Made by a program: the position numbers and the translations under genes | Assembly: GCA_025175895.1 (NCBI GenBank) | Contig: CM046005.1 | Location: 64,814,325-64,878,324 of the forward strand | From: Wurfbainia villosa | Taxonomy: Eukaryota; Streptophyta; Magnoliopsida; Zingiberales; Zingiberaceae | Reading direction: 5' to 3' | DNA length: 64,000 nucleotides | In this document: one piece after another, positions 1 to 9,746 of the stretch | How the letters are laid out: every line of letters begins with the position of its first letter | Numbering within the stretch: position 1 is the stretch's first letter | The notes under the pieces: generated by a model | What the model saw: only the letters and a program-made list of their open reading frames with translations | What the model was told of the DNA's origin: nothing | The model's database searches: none

Positions 1-114
1 CTAGATCATATTCCTATATGCTATTTCTTTCCAAAAGTTTTATCCGGTGTACATGTAATAGTGAAGTCTAATATCCATGACCTTGGAAGCTCAATTTAGT
101 TTACTGTCTCGCAG

Positions 115-206
115 AAGGTCTTGGCTGCCCATGGTGCTGGGAAGGTCAGTGCATATGTTACTCATGGCGTTTTTCCCAAACAAATCGTGGGAGCGATTTC
201 TGCACA
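115..206 (+). pseudogene. Ribose-phosphate pyrophosphokinase exon fragment, frame-shifted
   Basis: The exon-like block reads KVLAAHGAGKVSAYVTHGVF and then, one frame over, PNKSWERFLHSN. This is the late part of plant ribose-phosphate pyrophosphokinase, the enzyme that makes PRPP from ribose-5-phosphate and ATP. An acceptor-like CGCAG precedes position 115 and a GTAATA donor-like site follows 206. One extra T in the run at 170-174 breaks the frame. The family's usual last exon does not follow in the next few hundred bases, and the preceding exon is not recognisable in the 114 bases upstream. It is therefore an isolated, broken fragment, either a captured or decayed exon or a gene damaged by a homopolymer sequencing error. 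Family assignment is by eye. Confidence 0.6.
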
Positions 207-413
207 GTAATACCAGTATGTGCTTATTTTCATTACTGTGTTTTTGTGTTCACCCTCGTGGGATCAGAATACTATCCCCCCCTTCGGATCGACTAATTTT
301 GTTCAGAATTAATTGAGAGCAAATTTCTGTCTGTTGTGACTTTATAACTTTAATTTTTGTTCGAATCTCAGTTTTTCTGAAAGAAGATTTTTTTTCATTT
401 TTTTCTTTGGTAG

Positions 414-732
414 ACTTGGCCTGTATGTGCTCCAAGGCCATATTTTCTGCAAAGTTTGCTGCTGATATACCTTTATTAACTGGACAGGTAACATTTTCAT
501 CCATGAAGAATTTATTGTTTCTTTTATGGATTATGTTATATAGACATGGAGTGAGGCAGAGATTGACTTGCTGGTCGAATACTCAGTGCTCGATTCAACC
601 AGATCAGATTTACATGTACGAGTTCACGTTGATCCGGTAGAGAGGCACTCTGTTCTGGCACACTCACATTTCCTGGCAACGCGAACACCAATCAAGGAGA
701 TATTTTTTAGGCTAAAAGAGTTTTACAATTAA
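414..732 (+). pseudogene. Possible two-exon 3' end of an unidentified gene
   Basis: A 74-nt block (414-487) follows an AG acceptor and ends CAG|GTAACA. A second block (544-732) follows TATATAG and stays open for 62 codons to a TAA. The two join in phase 0 and read LACMCSKAIFSAKFAADIP..TGQ-TWSEAEIDLLVEYSVLDS and so on, ending EIFFRLKEFYN. I do not recognise the family, and it is not the expected C-terminus of the neighbouring pyrophosphokinase fragment. The intron would be only 56 nt, short for plants, so the splice model is tentative. It may be a captured gene piece, given the transposon end 190 bp downstream. Confidence 0.35.
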
Positions 733-920
733 TAATGTAGTTGTAATTCTTCATTCTATTTATCATTGTGTACATTTGAAAATTAATAAAATTAATATTT
801 ATATTGTATTTATGGTTGATTGAATGTTAGAAGTAAATATTGCATTTGATATTAATTAAATTTATAATATACAGGTTAATTGCATATGAATTAAATTTGT
901 ATTAACTTTGATGTATAAGA
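733..920. other. AT-rich spacer
   Basis: AT-rich sequence between the last exon-like block and the transposon subterminal repeats. I see no coding potential or repeat in it. Confidence 0.5.
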
Positions 921-1344
921 TTAGAGATCGAATTCATTTCGGTCTCTAAATTTTTTCCTATCGGTCTCTAATATTAGAGACCGATTGGAAAATCAGTCTC
1001 TAATTTTAGAGACCGATTGAAAAATCGGTCTCTAATTTAGAGATCGATTTTTTCATTCGGTCTCTAAAATTAAAGACCAATTGAAAAATCAGTCTTTGAG
1101 TTAGAGACCGATTGAAAAATCGATCTCTAAATTTAGAGATCGACTTTTCAATCGGTCTCTAATTTTAGAGACCGATCGAAAAATCGGTCTCTAATTTTAG
1201 AGACCGATCGAAAAATCGGTCTCTAACATTAGAGACGACAAATTTAGGGATCGAAAGTTTCAATTTCTAAAATAATTTTTAATACATTTAGAGATCGATT
1301 TTTGATTTCTAAATCGGTCTTTAAAATGGGATATTCTTGTAGTA
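921..1344. mobile_element. CACTA (En/Spm-like) transposon end: subterminal repeats and terminus
   Basis: About ten copies of the word GGTCTCTAA and its inverse TTAGAGACC alternate over 921-1300, spaced by GATTGAAAAATC-type linkers, so that units fold on themselves. The block ends at 1334-1344 with TTCTTGTAGTA, which differs by one base from the inverse of the CACTACAAGAA terminus of plant CACTA elements. Arrays of short inverted subterminal motifs next to that terminus are typical of this superfamily, where the element's own DNA-binding protein binds them. The opposite end and the transposase are not in the window. The terminal base is A where G is expected, so this end is probably decayed. 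Confidence 0.7.
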
Positions 1345-2040
1345 TTTAAATGCATTATCAAAGTATCATAATTAGACAGAACCATGCATAAAAGAAAAAT
1401 GCATGTCATAACTTAAGTAAACAACTCTCTCGTAGAATCTCTTAGTGAACACTTGAAGAAGGTGCATTTTTCATTGAGAAAACAAGAGCATGTCTTTGAC
1501 ATTTTTTTTTTTGCAACTATAGCATTGAAAATCTTTTAAATATCTGACGTTTATTCTAGATTTACATTTTGTATCCTTGGTCATGTGATTATCCCTTCAT
1601 GTTCCTATTTTATTTAACTAATGTATTTCCTCTCATATGACATATCTTCTTAAACAGAAGCTTAATTACTTCTTCCTTCAACCTTTAAGTAACATATGTA
1701 ATATCTTCAATTATCATTCTTTATAGCATTGAAATATATTTGTCAAGTTACCATATGAGATGTTCAGTACTCTAACCTTGGTCATCTCATCCACAAGGCT
1801 CATTCAAATACTCCATTAGGTCTTTGTCGTCTCTCATGTATAGTTCGTATTGCCTCTTGAAATGAATTTTCATCATGTAACACATCTTTTTTTTCAGACG
1901 AAAAAGTAAAATATGTGATTATGTAAAATGTGTATAATATCACTAAAGATGTCTATTAACGTTTGATGAAGATTTGAATAGACATCTAAAGATCAATATG
2001 GATGAATCTATATTTTTTTTATACCACTTCTATATCAAAA
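1345..2040. other. Non-coding AT-rich DNA
   Basis: No convincing coding region, RNA gene or terminal repeat is visible. Short T-runs near 1500, 1886 and 2012 could include the degenerate tail of the LINE that lies to the right on the minus strand. Confidence 0.4.
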
Positions 2041-2502
2041 AATATATATCCTCAAACATTCTTTGGTTCCTATTCTGCCACACACAATTAATCATAGCTA
2101 ACATAGCCAGATGTTGGACTTTCACCAACCTATACTAGTCCCACACTCCCACTATAATGGAACCTGAAAACCCGTAGCATCCTCCGATAGGAAAACATCT
2201 CATGTTGCATCTAGAGTCAACCTCTAATCCTCCTCCATAGATGGCTAATGGTCTCGCAGTTGAAAAACAAATGCTCCCGCTTCTCATCCTATTCTCTATA
2301 AAGTGTGCATCTTCTATCGTCCATGTACTCCCTCCTACCTTTGGTAGGTAGCTTATGATGAGCCAATAGCCATACAGGAAAAGCATGACTAAGCTATAAT
2401 TATGGTTTTCATAATGCCAAGGCAATCGTTCACCAACTCCTTTAAAGAAGTTATATGTCTATTGTGTGCCCTTCTTTGCTTGTCCAAACCATATGCTCAT
2501 CT
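2041..2502 (-). mobile_element. L1-type LINE, 3' part (zinc-finger domain after reverse transcriptase), degenerate
   Basis: Minus-strand translation around 2220-2370 reads LLAHHKLPTKGRREYMDD, then RRCTLYRE, a stop, and DEKREHLFFNCETISHLW. This matches the zf-RVT region that follows the reverse transcriptase of plant L1-like LINEs (pattern LPTKDR..C.LC...E...HLFF.C..S..LW). Stops and frame breaks make it a relic. The match continues on the far side of the copia element, at 27807, with the endonuclease and reverse transcriptase parts in the same orientation. The two blocks are therefore read here as one LINE split by the insertion at 2503. Confidence 0.6.
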
Positions 2503-2891
2503 TGTAGGGATTTTTTTTTATGCAAAATAGCATATGCGCAATAGAAAAATAGGATCCCTTCCAAGTGATCCTTGCGAAAGAAAACCTCGTACAAAAAAAT
2601 AAATTTCTCTAAAAGAAAAACCTATCTTATAGGAGAATATTACCTTTATTGCGTGCCCTTTTTAATCCCGCTTCTCCTTGGGTTTGTTGGATCTTTTAGC
2701 ACGTTCAATTGTCCGTGCCTCTATATGTATCCACACGAGCAAGCTCTTGTCTCACAAAAGAAACTAGAAGAGCTCTCCTTTACTTCTTGCTAGAGAAGTC
2801 CCTAAAGGAGAGGAAGGTAGGGAAAAAGAGAAAGGAAGAAGAAGACCACTCTTCTTGCTAGCCTACACTCACAAAAGTCACACAACCAAAG
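2503..2891 (-). repeat. LTR fragment of the minus-strand copia element
   Basis: Starts TGTAGGGATTTTTTTT and follows the right LTR (25885 onward) almost base for base, until the gypsy LTR begins at 2892 just after CCAAAG. In the right LTR the matching point continues CCAAAGCCTCTCACC, so this fragment is an LTR interrupted by an insertion. Confidence 0.8.
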
Positions 2892-3061
2892 TGTTAAATA
2901 CCGAACTTTAAAATATTAAATTAAATGGCCAAGGAATTAAGGAAAATAATCCTAGAAAATTTTCGAGATTTTTAGGGAATTTTAGAAATTTTTCCGGAAT
3001 TTTTCTGGATTTAAACGAACTCCGTACGAGATTTTTTCGGGGATAAAATAAATAGACTTTT

Positions 3062-4569
3062 TGTTGGTGCAATCGGCCCAGGTCACGATTGACCAGACTC
3101 GAGTTTGACTCGAGTGATGTTTTGATGTTTGACAAAGGGATTTGACAAAGTATGTTTGACATAGGATTGACATTGATGTTGGACATTGATGTCGGTTAAT
3201 ATGTTGGGGAGATTGTTTATACAATCGACCCAGGTTATAATTGACTTAATGGTTGACCAGGGTTGACCATGTGATTATGGGAAAGTCCAAGCATGGGTCT
3301 TGGCAAGGTAAGTCCAAGTGAGACACTTGGCAATTGGGAAAGTCCAAGTCTTGAGCACTTGGCATGAGAAGTCCAAGCATGGGTCTTGGCAAATGAGAAG
3401 TCCAAGCATGGGTCTTGGCAAATGGGAAGTCCAAGCTTGAGTCTTGGCATTTGAGAAGTCCAAGGGTTTGATATTGACAGCGTAAAGTCCAAGCGGGAGT
3501 CTTGGCAGCATAAGTCCAATGGTTGGCGGCGTAAAGTCCAAGCGGAGTCTTGGCGGCGTAAGTCCAATGTGCCTTGGCGGTGTAGACACCGTTAGCATGA
3601 CATAGCCGAGGGAAGCACCTGGAGGCTAGCGCGATGGATGAACAAGTCATGGATGACTTGGAGGGATCCGAGAGGCGTGAGGCTGATGGAGATGGCTAGA
3701 AGGCTTAGGTCTAGGCTAAGGGTGGTCTAGCAAGTATGGGGGCACCATACTTGGGTTAAAACCTCATTCTTGAGGGTGGCAGTCGACTGGCATTATGGCC
3801 GGTTCGACTGCCGTGAGTCGACTTGAGTTCGACTGCCAGCTTGAGGCTGAAAATGCTCGCGACGCTAAAGGATGGCAATGATCGCCAATGAAAGTGTCGA
3901 GCATTGACGCCCGTGAGCCGATCGCGGCCGATTACGCGCGCAATGATCGCTAATGTTGGCTGGCCGATCGCTAAGAGATCCGCTGAGTTTTTCCAACATG
4001 GATCGATCCGCTGTCTCACATTAACAGGGCATCACGACCGGGAGACTTATGGCACGATCGATAGGCGGAAATCCACCAACAGTTAAAAGGAGCTGTCAGG
4101 AGAGGATTGGAGCAAGTTTTCTTGGGCGATTCAAGGAATTTGGGTGCCTTCCAAATTCTTCAAGGCTAGTCCAAGGCAACCAAAAGCAAGCGATCTAAAG
4201 GCATTTGTAAAGTGATCTCTTTACAGTATTGTATTTCATTGTAATTGCTTGTTGTACTTAGTTTATTGTTGTAAACTGTTGTACGAGGCTTCTCCACCTC
4301 CGACTTGTGTCGAGAAGGAGTTATTTGATAGTGGTGTGTGTTTGGCATCGCTAGGGCTCGTTTGAGCCCGATCCGTGGAGTAGGAACCGTTACGGTTCCG
4401 AACCACGTTATATCATCGTGTTCGTGTGTGATTGTATTTCGTGTATTGCTTTTATTATTATTATTCCGCTGCACTAACACGAATTGTAGACAAGCACGCG
4501 AACGATTTCCATCTACGTACGGGTCACACGCTATTCACCCCCCCCTCTAGCGGCCTCAAATCTCCAACA
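3062..4569 (+). repeat. 5' LTR of gag-only element copy 1
   Basis: Begins TGTTGGTGCAATCGG and ends CTCCAACA. Contains, in order: an XhoI-type doublet GACTCGAG..GACTCGAG; a second copy of the LTR start (about 3209-3240); a run of about ten short hairpin units of the form CCAAG-n-CTTGG (3280-3560); a GTCGAC-rich patch (3780-4030); and a C-rich end CACCCCCCCCTCTAGCGG. Confidence 0.85.
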
Positions 4570-4571
4570 AG

Positions 4572-4584
4572 TGGTATCAGAGCC
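4572..4584 (+). promoter_or_regulatory. Primer binding site for initiator-Met tRNA
   Basis: TGGTATCAGAGCC two bases after the LTR end, complementary to the 3' end of initiator methionine tRNA; starts minus-strand cDNA synthesis. Confidence 0.9.
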
Positions 4585-4637
4585 AGGTTGCTCTTCAACG
4601 GATTAACAACCGGGAGCAAGACGCTAGAGGGTAAAAG

Positions 4638-6359
4638 ATGGAAGTCCAAGATAAATTAGGATGGGACATCAACACACCGGTCCCTTATTCACTCTATGGA
4701 CGAGAAGGTTTCAATTCTTGGAAGGCGAGAATTGAAGATTTTTTGATGATGAGAGATCTTGAGGAATGGTCCGCCTTGATGGAAGGATTTGAATATCCTA
4801 AGGGACCAAAGGGAGGGTTTCTCAAGAAGAAGAAATGGAGTGAGGAGCAACTCTGGAAATTCGAGAAAAACAAGAAGGTAATCAAATTCATTTTTGATTT
4901 AATTCCAAATGAATTCTTGTGTAGCCTAGGTGAATGCATGGATGCTAAGGAGCTATGGAGCGATTTGGCAAAGCTCCATGAAAGCCCATCAATGGTCCAA
5001 GAGGAAGAGACCGAAGAGGCTAATGCATCATCCTCACAAGGAAGTGAGGACTTGGAGGTTGAGAGATCATCAACATCCAAAGAGGAAGAGGAAGTAGAAT
5101 CGGAAGTTGATAGGGAGTCAATTTCCGGGTTGGTGGAGGAAGTGGAAGAAGCATCCACCTCAAGGATTGAGGGGGAGGAGATAACTTTCACACCGGAACA
5201 TCAAGAAGAAGCTTCGACATCCGGTCAAGATGAAGAAGCCCAAAGTCCAATTCCGGTCTCCATTACCCTAGGTAACTCAAACACTCAAGGTTCAAATAAA
5301 ATTCATATCATTTGTTTTGAGTGTAGGGAATCCAGACACTACAAGAGTAAGTGTCCAAAAAGGGTCAAGAAGGCTCAACCGGTTCCAAAGGTCAAGGATG
5401 CCGGTTCCCCAACACCTAAAGGGAAGGAGCACATCATATGTTTCAAGTGCCATCAAAAGGGGCACTATAGGAGTCAATGCCCAAAGGGGGAGAAGAAGGG
5501 GCAAAATGGAGCTTCACATGTAGGGGGAGCTAAGGCTAACCCTAAGGTATATTTTAGTAATGCTCTTTCTAATTCCTATAGTCAAAAGCATGCTAGAAAT
5601 AATTTTAATAGTCTTGCTATTTATCATAAAGAGCATGCTAGAAGTAAGGAATTTTGCTTAGGAGCCAAGAGGGTAAACTTTTCAAGAAAGGAGAAATTTG
5701 GGACTAATGTCCCTAAAAATATCTTACCTAGAGAATCAATTAAGAAAATAGGGGATCACCTAGGTCTTAACCCTAAATGGACTAGGCATATGCCTAGAAA
5801 GTCTCATGCCCATGATCTAAATCAAAATTCTAAACTCGGGCAATTAGAATTAGAGAACCAAGCCTTGAGGTCAAGGCTTGAGAAATTGGAGAAGACCCTT
5901 AAAATTATACAAAATCAATTTAAAGGGTCAAATGATCAAAAGTCTAGGTCCAAATCTCAAAGTCAACACCAAGGACCTAAGAGTCAAAAGTCAACCAAGG
6001 GCAAGCAAGGTTTGGGTCACAAACCTAAGCCTAAGGTGGCTTATCATAGTGTTCCATTTGATTATGGAACCCAAATTAGGTCTAGGAAGACTAAGGTCAA
6101 TAGGGAAGTCATCCCTAGAGTTGACCAAAGGGTGTGCCTAGTGGCTAGGGTTTCTAGGAAACCTAGGGTGGCCACTAAGGAGGTTGCAAGGGGAGTTACC
6201 CCTAGAGTCAACCTAGGTAAGACCCAAATGACCAAGGCTAACAAGCCTAGGAGGGTCATTAGGAGGGTATCTAGGGAGGTTATCCCTAAGGAATACCTAG
6301 TTAACCCAAGGAGCTCAAATAGGTTTTGGGTTCCTAAGAGCGTGATTGATTCACGCTAG
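4638..6359 (+). CDS. gag: Gag polyprotein of a gag-only copia element, intact
   Basis: Open for 573 codons from ATG at 4638, 54 bp after the primer site, so the start is well placed. The N-terminus (WDINTPVPYSLY..GFNSWKARIEDFLM) is the gag region of copia-type elements (DUF4219/UBN2-like). An acidic, serine-rich stretch follows at about residues 120-200. Two CCHC zinc knuckles lie near residues 226-239 (CFECRESRHYKSKC, lacking the usual glycine before His) and 268-281 (CFKCHQKGHYRSQC, canonical). A probable coiled coil lies near 400-430 (LELENQALRSRLEKLEKTL), then a very basic tail ending NRFWVPKSVIDSR. In the autonomous relative the matching WVPK motif sits just before protease, so this protein stops at the gag-pol boundary. 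It would form virus-like particles and bind element RNA in the cytoplasm. It is the only uninterrupted gag of the family in the window. Confidence 0.85.
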   Translation: MEVQDKLGWDINTPVPYSLYGREGFNSWKARIEDFLMMRDLEEWSALMEGFEYPKGPKGGFLKKKKWSEEQLWKFEKNKKVIKFIFDLIPNEFLCSLGECMDAKELWSDLAKLHESPSMVQEEETEEANASSSQGSEDLEVERSSTSKEEEEVESEVDRESISGLVEEVEEASTSRIEGEEITFTPEHQEEASTSGQDEEAQSPIPVSITLGNSNTQGSNKIHIICFECRESRHYKSKCPKRVKKAQPVPKVKDAGSPTPKGKEHIICFKCHQKGHYRSQCPKGEKKGQNGASHVGGAKANPKVYFSNALSNSYSQKHARNNFNSLAIYHKEHARSKEFCLGAKRVNFSRKEKFGTNVPKNILPRESIKKIGDHLGLNPKWTRHMPRKSHAHDLNQNSKLGQLELENQALRSRLEKLEKTLKIIQNQFKGSNDQKSRSKSQSQHQGPKSQKSTKGKQGLGHKPKPKVAYHSVPFDYGTQIRSRKTKVNREVIPRVDQRVCLVARVSRKPRVATKEVARGVTPRVNLGKTQMTKANKPRRVIRRVSREVIPKEYLVNPRSSNRFWVPKSVIDSR

Positions 6360-8202
6360 ATGGGTTTAGGGTGTGTCAACCTTGATTGAATGGGTGGTTA
6401 ACTCAACCATGGCAAAGGTGACACTTTAGGATATTTTCAAGGTTATGGTTACCTTGGAAATAAATTTGAATTAATATCCTAAAAGATTTTAGGATGTGCT
6501 AATATTAATTATGAAGTTTGATAAAATGATCAAAATTGGCACAATTTAGGTTTAGAGATTAGTGTGCCATTTTGGGTTTTTGGCATACTTGGGAGAAAAA
6601 TAAAAATGTGGCAAAATGCAATTAATTATATGAAATGGCAATTAATATTAAAATTTAGGTATTACTATACCTATATATTTTATATGTCATGCTTTGTTTG
6701 CCATATAACACGCCATGACATCATGCTTAGTTTTAATCATAAAAAATGTCATGATCATGTTTGGGGTTTAGGTTAATGTCATGTGTTTTTAGATTTCATC
6801 TTATGCCATGACATCATGATTATGAGCATATGTTTATCTATATCATCTCAAATGCCATAATCACTCATGCATTTAAGATAATTTGATTGAAATTGATTTA
6901 AGGACAATGGCATGACTTGGAGTCCCATTTATAAGGGAATCAAGTAGAGTTGCCTTAGAAAAATGCATGAAACCCTAGTATTAGGAAGAACAAAACCCAC
7001 ATCTCATATCAAATTGACATGTATGTGTATTTATACACCATAGATACATGTGAGATGCTAGGATATGAGTTAAGTTCAAGGTGTATAGTTTTTGCATCTA
7101 GATGAACTAAAACTCATCTAATTCTATTTGTGGATCATTAGGAAAGCTTGAGTACAAGTCATGTACATAGAGCCCAAGGAATATGATCCAAGATAAGGTT
7201 TTGAAAATATTTTAAAATCATTTTGAAAAACCTTGGTGAAGTCTATCTTTTGATAGCAATCACCATTGATGAGATTGATACAAAGTGAGCTTAAACTTTA
7301 AAGTTTTTAGTCACTTTTGGATTTTGTATCAATTTCACTATTTTCATGGGTAAAATATTTTTCAAATATTTTTCACCCATTGTTTTAGTCATAAGTATTA
7401 TACGTATCAAATTTAGTGATTTTTCGATATACGTATAATTATTTATGAATTTTTGAAATTAATTCGCTTGGTGAAGTCGATCAATGGATGGCAATGATCG
7501 ATTCGGCCGGAAGTCGACTGCCAGGTCTGATTTCGGGTTAACAAAGTTGTTTAGCCCATTTTCAGCCATGATAAAGGTCCCTAACCACTCCTAACCCTAG
7601 GATATGCTTTGGGAAGCATTATGAAGGGTGAAAATTCATTGGATATGGATTTGGAGAGGTGTTAGGTCAGAGTATCAATTTGAGGTGGTGGAAAGTTCAA
7701 TGTTGAATTTCCAACCTTAATTTTGATGGTTTGGGTGCAATGGTTAAGGGGGAGCAAGCCTTTAGGGGGAGGTATCCATCTTGGGATGATGGATGTGTTT
7801 TTCTCCTTGAAAAGGAGAAGTTATTGGGAAAGTATCATCAATTGGGAAAATTGATGGGTGTTTGATACCCAATTTGGAAATTGGGAGAGTGAGATAGGAT
7901 TGCCTCTCTTGAGTGATATGGGACTTATCACTAGGAAGATGGTAGGCATCCTAGGTATTTTTGGATCAAGGAGAAGATTGTAAGATCTCATTGGGACATG
8001 AGACATTGACCTCCTTGGAGAGTAAACCTTTTTGATGTTAGTCAAAAAGGGGGAGAATGTTTGGGGGAGAACATTTGATTTACATTTTCACCTAAATGTT
8101 TGGGGGAGAACATTTGGTGAGTGTTTACCAATTTGGGATAATTGGTAAGGGATTTGAGTTAGTGTTCTAACTCATGGTTTTATTTGGTTTTTGTCAAACA
8201 TC
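6360..8202 (+). other. Long non-coding 3' region of gag-only element
   Basis: No coding potential is seen. The region is conserved in the two other gag-only copies (35382-37237, and 54620-56493 inverted), including GGCATGACTTGGAGTCCC near 6909 and the TATACGTATAA words near 7400-7440. The last 470 bp contain several purine tracts resembling the polypurine tract (about 7746, 7766, 8047, 8060, 8103). Conservation without coding suggests RNA-level functions such as packaging, or simply shared descent. Confidence 0.6.
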
Positions 8203-8216
8203 AAAAAGGGGGAGAT
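8203..8216 (+). promoter_or_regulatory. Polypurine tract
   Basis: AAAAAGGGGGAGAT directly before the TGTTGG start of the right LTR; expected primer for plus-strand synthesis. Confidence 0.85.
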
Positions 8217-9746
8217 TGTTGGTGCAATCGGCCCAGGTCACGATTGACCAGACTCGAGTTTGACTCGAGTGATGTTTTGATGTTTGACAAAGGGATTTGA
8301 CAAAGTATGTTTGACATAGGATTGACATTGATGTTGGACATTGATGTCGGTTAATATGTTGGGGAGATTGTTTATACAATCGACCCAGGTTATAATTGAC
8401 TTAATGGTTGACCAGGGTTGACCATGTGATTATGGGAAAGTCCAAGCATGGGTCTTGGCAAGGTAAGTCCAAGTGGGACACTTGGCAATTGGGAAAGTCC
8501 AAGTCTTGAGCACTTGGCATGAGAAGTCCAAGCATGGGTCTTGGCAAATGAGAAGTCCAAGCATGGGTCTTGGCAAATGGGAAGTCCAAGCTTGAGTCTT
8601 GGCATTTGAGAAGTCCAAGGGTTTGATATTGGCAGCGTAAAGTCCAAGCGGGAGTCTTGGCAGCATAAGTCCAATGGTTGGCGGCGTAAAGTCCAAGCGG
8701 AGTCTTGGCGGCGTAAGTCCAATGTGCCTTGGCGGTGTAGACACCGTTAGCATGACATAGCCGAGGGAAGCACCTGGAGGCTAGCGCGATGGATGAACAA
8801 GTCATGGATGACTTGGAGGGATCCGAGAGGCGTGAGGCTGATGGAGATGGCTAGAAGGCTTAGGTCTAGGCTAAGGGTGGTCTAGCAAGTATGGGGGCAC
8901 CATACTTGGGTTAAAACCTCATTCTTGAGGGTGGCAGTCGACTGACATTATGGCCGGTTCGACTGCCGTGAGTTCGAGTTCGACCGCCAAATTTGAAAAT
9001 GCTCGCGCGGTCAATTGCCGCTAAAGATGACATGACCGCCGGTCAGTGTCGAGCAGCGCTCCGTGAGCCGACCGGCGATCGACTATGGGCGTTAGCGATC
9101 GGCCGATCCAATGTTGGCGCGATCGCGCCAAGAGATCCGTTGGAGTTTTTCCAGCGTGGATCGATCCGTTGTCTCACGACAACAGTGGCATCAGTCGACT
9201 GGGGACTTATGGCAGTCGACTGATAGGCGGAAATCCAGCCCGACGCAGGTTAAAAGGAGCTGTTCGTGGGAGGATTGGAGCAAGTGTTCTCTTGGGCGAT
9301 TTGAAGGGGAATAGTTGGTGCTCTTCCAGTCCTTCAAGGCTAGTCCAAGGCAACCAAAAGCAAGCGATCTAAAGGCATTTGTAAAGTGATCTCTTTACTT
9401 GTATTGCATTGTATTTCATTGTAATTTCTTGTTGTACTTAGTTTATTGTTGTAAACTGTTGTACGAGGTTTCTCCACCTCCGACTTGTGTCGAGAAGGAG
9501 TTATTTGATAGTGGTGTGTGTTTGGCATCGCTAGGGCTCGTTTGAGCCCGATCCATGGAGTAGGAACCGTTACGGTTCCGAACCACGTTATATCATCGTG
9601 TTCGTGTGTGATTGTATTTCGTGTATTGCTTTTATTATTATTATTCCGTTGCGCTAACACAAATTGTAGACAAGCACGCAAACGATTTCCATCTACGTAC
9701 GGGTCACACGCTATTCACCCCCTCTAGCGGCCTCAAATCTCCAACA
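8217..9746 (+). repeat. 3' LTR of gag-only element copy 1
   Basis: Nearly identical to 3062-4569 except in the palindrome-rich patch (8936-9250 against 3780-4090), where the two LTRs differ strongly. Ends CCAACA followed by the CTTTT duplication and resumed gypsy LTR. Confidence 0.85.

Larger units (their letters stand above)
3062..9746 (+). mobile_element. Gag-only (TR-GAG type) copia-related element, copy 1
   Basis: Complete non-autonomous LTR element of 6685 bp flanked by perfect 5-bp duplications CTTTT (3057-3061 and 9747-9751). LTRs are 3062-4569 (1508 bp) and 8217-9746 (1530 bp), beginning TGTTGGTGCAATCGGCC and ending TCTCCAACA. A primer site follows the left LTR and a polypurine tract AAAAAGGGGGAGAT precedes the right one. 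The internal 3647 bp encode one long gag ORF and nothing resembling protease, integrase or reverse transcriptase. Gag resembles that of the SIRE-like element at 45643-54098. The combination fits the TR-GAG class known from plant genomes; mobility would need pol proteins from another element. Confidence 0.85.

Noticed and set aside
921..1300. Regularly spaced repeats resembling a CRISPR array
   Set aside because: Units are inverted and variable, spacers are shared linkers, no cas genes are present, and the sequence is plant. The CACTA terminus at 1334 explains them.
2572..2793. 73-codon ORF, repeated at 25953-26174
   Set aside because: Same position in two copies of the copia LTR; no recognisable protein features.
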